This document shows, piece after piece, positions 62,700 through 64,000 of a stretch of DNA of 64,000 bases. Source of the DNA: Castellaniella denitrificans (GTDB taxonomy: Bacteria > Pseudomonadota > Gammaproteobacteria > Burkholderiales > Burkholderiaceae_B); the NCBI RefSeq assembly GCF_027214045.1, contig NZ_JAPWHE010000011.1, positions 25,486 to 89,485 of the forward strand, given 5' to 3'. The first letter of the stretch is position 1, and each line of letters starts with the position of its first letter. A program made the position numbers and the translations under genes. Under the pieces are notes generated by a model that worked only from the letters and a program-made list of their open reading frames with translations, had not been told where the DNA came from and searched no databases.

Positions 62700-64000
62700 A
62701 TGAAACAAAGTTCTCTGGACGCCGCCCTGAACCGGCTCCGCCTCTGGCAAAAATTCGCCGTGCTGGCGCTGTTCGGTGTGGTGCTGGTCGCCATTCCTTT
62801 CGCACTGTATGTCCACGAATCCGGCAAGACCATCCAAGCCACCCGGCTGGAGTCGAGCGGGCTACAACCCATGCGCCTGCTGATGAAGACCCTGCAACTG
62901 GCCCAGCAACACCGGGGGCTGGCGATGATCACGCTCAACGGCGACGTATCCGCCGATGCCCGCCGCGCCGCCCTGCAGGACGACACCGACCGCGCCTTCG
63001 AGGCATTGGACGCGGCGCTGCGCCAGGATATCCAGGCGCCGGCGCTCCTGGCCGCCTGGCAGGAAGTCATCCAGGGATGGACGTCCCTGGAGGGACAAGT
63101 CGCCCGGAAAAGCCTTTCCCCCGCCGACAGCTTCCAGGCCCACGTCGAGCTGATCGCCCGGCTGCTCCGGGTCAGATCCCTGCTGCTGCAGCACTACGGC
63201 CTGAGCTTCGATCCGCAGGCCAAAGGCTATTACCTGATCGACACGGCGCTGAACCAAGTGCCCATGCTGACCGAGCTGTTCGGCCAGACCCGCGCCCTGG
63301 GATCGGGCCTGTTGACGCGCCACGAGGGGTCCGACGCCGAGCGCCTGCGGGTCATGGTGTTGATCAACCGCGCGGAAGAACACTACATCGCCCTGAATGA
63401 CGCACTGGAAAGCGCCATCCGGCAATACCCCGAACTCGGCGCCGGACTGGCCGAGCCCGGCAAAGCGGCGCTTCAAGAGGCTCATGCGGCCATCGAACTG
63501 ACCCAGAAGGAAGTCCTCCAGGCGCAGTCCATGAAATTCTCCGCCGCCGACTTCTTCGCCCGCTACACACAAGCCATCGATGCCCAATACCGACTCAACC
63601 AGGCCGCCCTGGAACAACTGGAAGCGGTACTGAACAACCGTGCCGACGCCCTGTCCCGCACCCGCATCCTGCTGGCCGGCGGCATCGTGCTGCTCAGCCT
63701 GCTGGCGGCGCTGGCCAATTTCCTCATCACCCGGGCGCTGCTGCGCCAACTGGGCGGCGAGCCCGCCTACGCCACGGCGATCCTGAACCGCATCGCGACC
63801 GGCGATCTGGCCGTGCCCATCGAACTGAAACCCCACGATCAGGCCAGCCTGTTATTCGCCATGCGGGACATGCGCGACCGGCTGGCCGAAATTGTCAGCA
63901 AGGTGCGGGGTGGCGCGAGTTCCATCGCCTCGGCCTCGGCGCAGATCAGCGCCGGCAACCTGGACCTGTCCTCGCGCACCGAACAGCAGGCCAGTTCCCT
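62700..64000 (+). CDS. Methyl-accepting chemotaxis protein, 3' end cut by window
   Basis: Open from ATG 62700 to the window end without stop (433 codons visible). A cytoplasmic N-tail is followed by membrane helix 1 (about 19-39: FAVLALFGVVLVAIPFALYV), a periplasmic helical sensor domain (about 45-318) with LLMKTLQLAQQHRGLAMITL, membrane helix 2 (about 321-343), a HAMP region and the start of the signalling domain (SAGNLDLSSRTEQQASS, the conserved adaptation-region entry). The sensor domain is of the large helical type; ligand unknown. As the frame has no stop in the window it is easy to miss. Confidence 0.92.
   Translation, partial: MKQSSLDAALNRLRLWQKFAVLALFGVVLVAIPFALYVHESGKTIQATRLESSGLQPMRLLMKTLQLAQQHRGLAMITLNGDVSADARRAALQDDTDRAFEALDAALRQDIQAPALLAAWQEVIQGWTSLEGQVARKSLSPADSFQAHVELIARLLRVRSLLLQHYGLSFDPQAKGYYLIDTALNQVPMLTELFGQTRALGSGLLTRHEGSDAERLRVMVLINRAEEHYIALNDALESAIRQYPELGAGLAEPGKAALQEAHAAIELTQKEVLQAQSMKFSAADFFARYTQAIDAQYRLNQAALEQLEAVLNNRADALSRTRILLAGGIVLLSLLAALANFLITRALLRQLGGEPAYATAILNRIATGDLAVPIELKPHDQASLLFAMRDMRDRLAEIVSKVRGGASSIASASAQISAGNLDLSSRTEQQASS

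Overview
This is a GC-rich, gene-dense stretch of bacterial chromosome. Gene content, gene order and promoter style (TAGAAT/TAAAAT -10 boxes) fit a betaproteobacterium of the Burkholderiales, most likely Alcaligenaceae (Bordetella / Achromobacter / Castellaniella-like). That assignment comes from recognising neighbourhoods such as dapD-dapE-prmB, ribF-ileS-lspA-coaBC-dut, exbBD-lpxK-trm112-kdsB-adk, murJ-rpsT-argF-DUF3579 and clpS-clpA. No alignment was run. There is no phage, insertion sequence, integrase or CRISPR array; almost everything is core or shell chromosome.

Layout. 1-6379: end of an RND-efflux outer-membrane factor, then dapD, dapE, prmB and an ABC-F ATPase. 6516-11034: a five-gene operon (AhpD-like protein, acyl-CoA-dehydrogenase-like flavoprotein, complete nitrate/sulfonate-type ABC importer) of unknown substrate. 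11055-17466 (minus): fatty acid hydroxylase, uvrD, membrane fatty acid desaturase, RsmB-family methyltransferase, purN. 17549-23593 (plus): ribF, ileS, lspA, coaBC, dut. 23594-24222: a low-GC gene-free stretch, followed by a five-gene branched-chain amino acid ABC importer (24223-28912) and a parvulin. 29557-39853 (minus, transcribed clpS -> clpA -> pqiA -> pqiB -> pqiC -> putA): adaptor/unfoldase, an MCE lipid-transport module, and proline catabolism. 39990-44068: cold-shock protein, DUF192 protein, MFS transporter, sodB, xseA. 44385-51028 (plus): exbB, exbD, lpxK, trm112-like, kdsB, adk, an SDR, murJ, rpsT. 51174-56621: argF, DUF3579, alkB-ada repair pair, argG, a second AhpD-like gene, tRNA-Ala(CGC). 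56697-62458: a tightly overlapping MFS / 46-aa membrane peptide / DUF1127 trio, LysE-type exporter with divergent MocR-type regulator, alpha/beta hydrolase, SDR. 62700-64000: 5' part of a methyl-accepting chemotaxis protein cut by the window end.

The most interesting signals are non-coding. (1) A family of double-hairpin elements sits directly after the stop codons of putA, sodB and argF; the arm sequences differ but pairing is kept. (2) An inverted pair of GTTGCA-containing sites lies upstream of putA, matching the motif known for E. coli PutA autoregulation. (3) A perfect palindrome made of two head-to-head DnaA boxes lies upstream of exbB. (4) A 19-bp palindrome lies between the LysE exporter and the MocR regulator. 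(5) A 19-bp palindrome lies just upstream of the desaturase. Coding oddities are an Ada protein lacking the N-terminal methyl-phosphotriester sensor domain, a TTG-started pqiA overlapping clpA, and a probable 46-aa membrane peptide joined to both neighbours by ATGA overlaps. I see no large undescribed multi-gene system; the 6.5-11 kb operon is the best candidate for an uncharacterised pathway.
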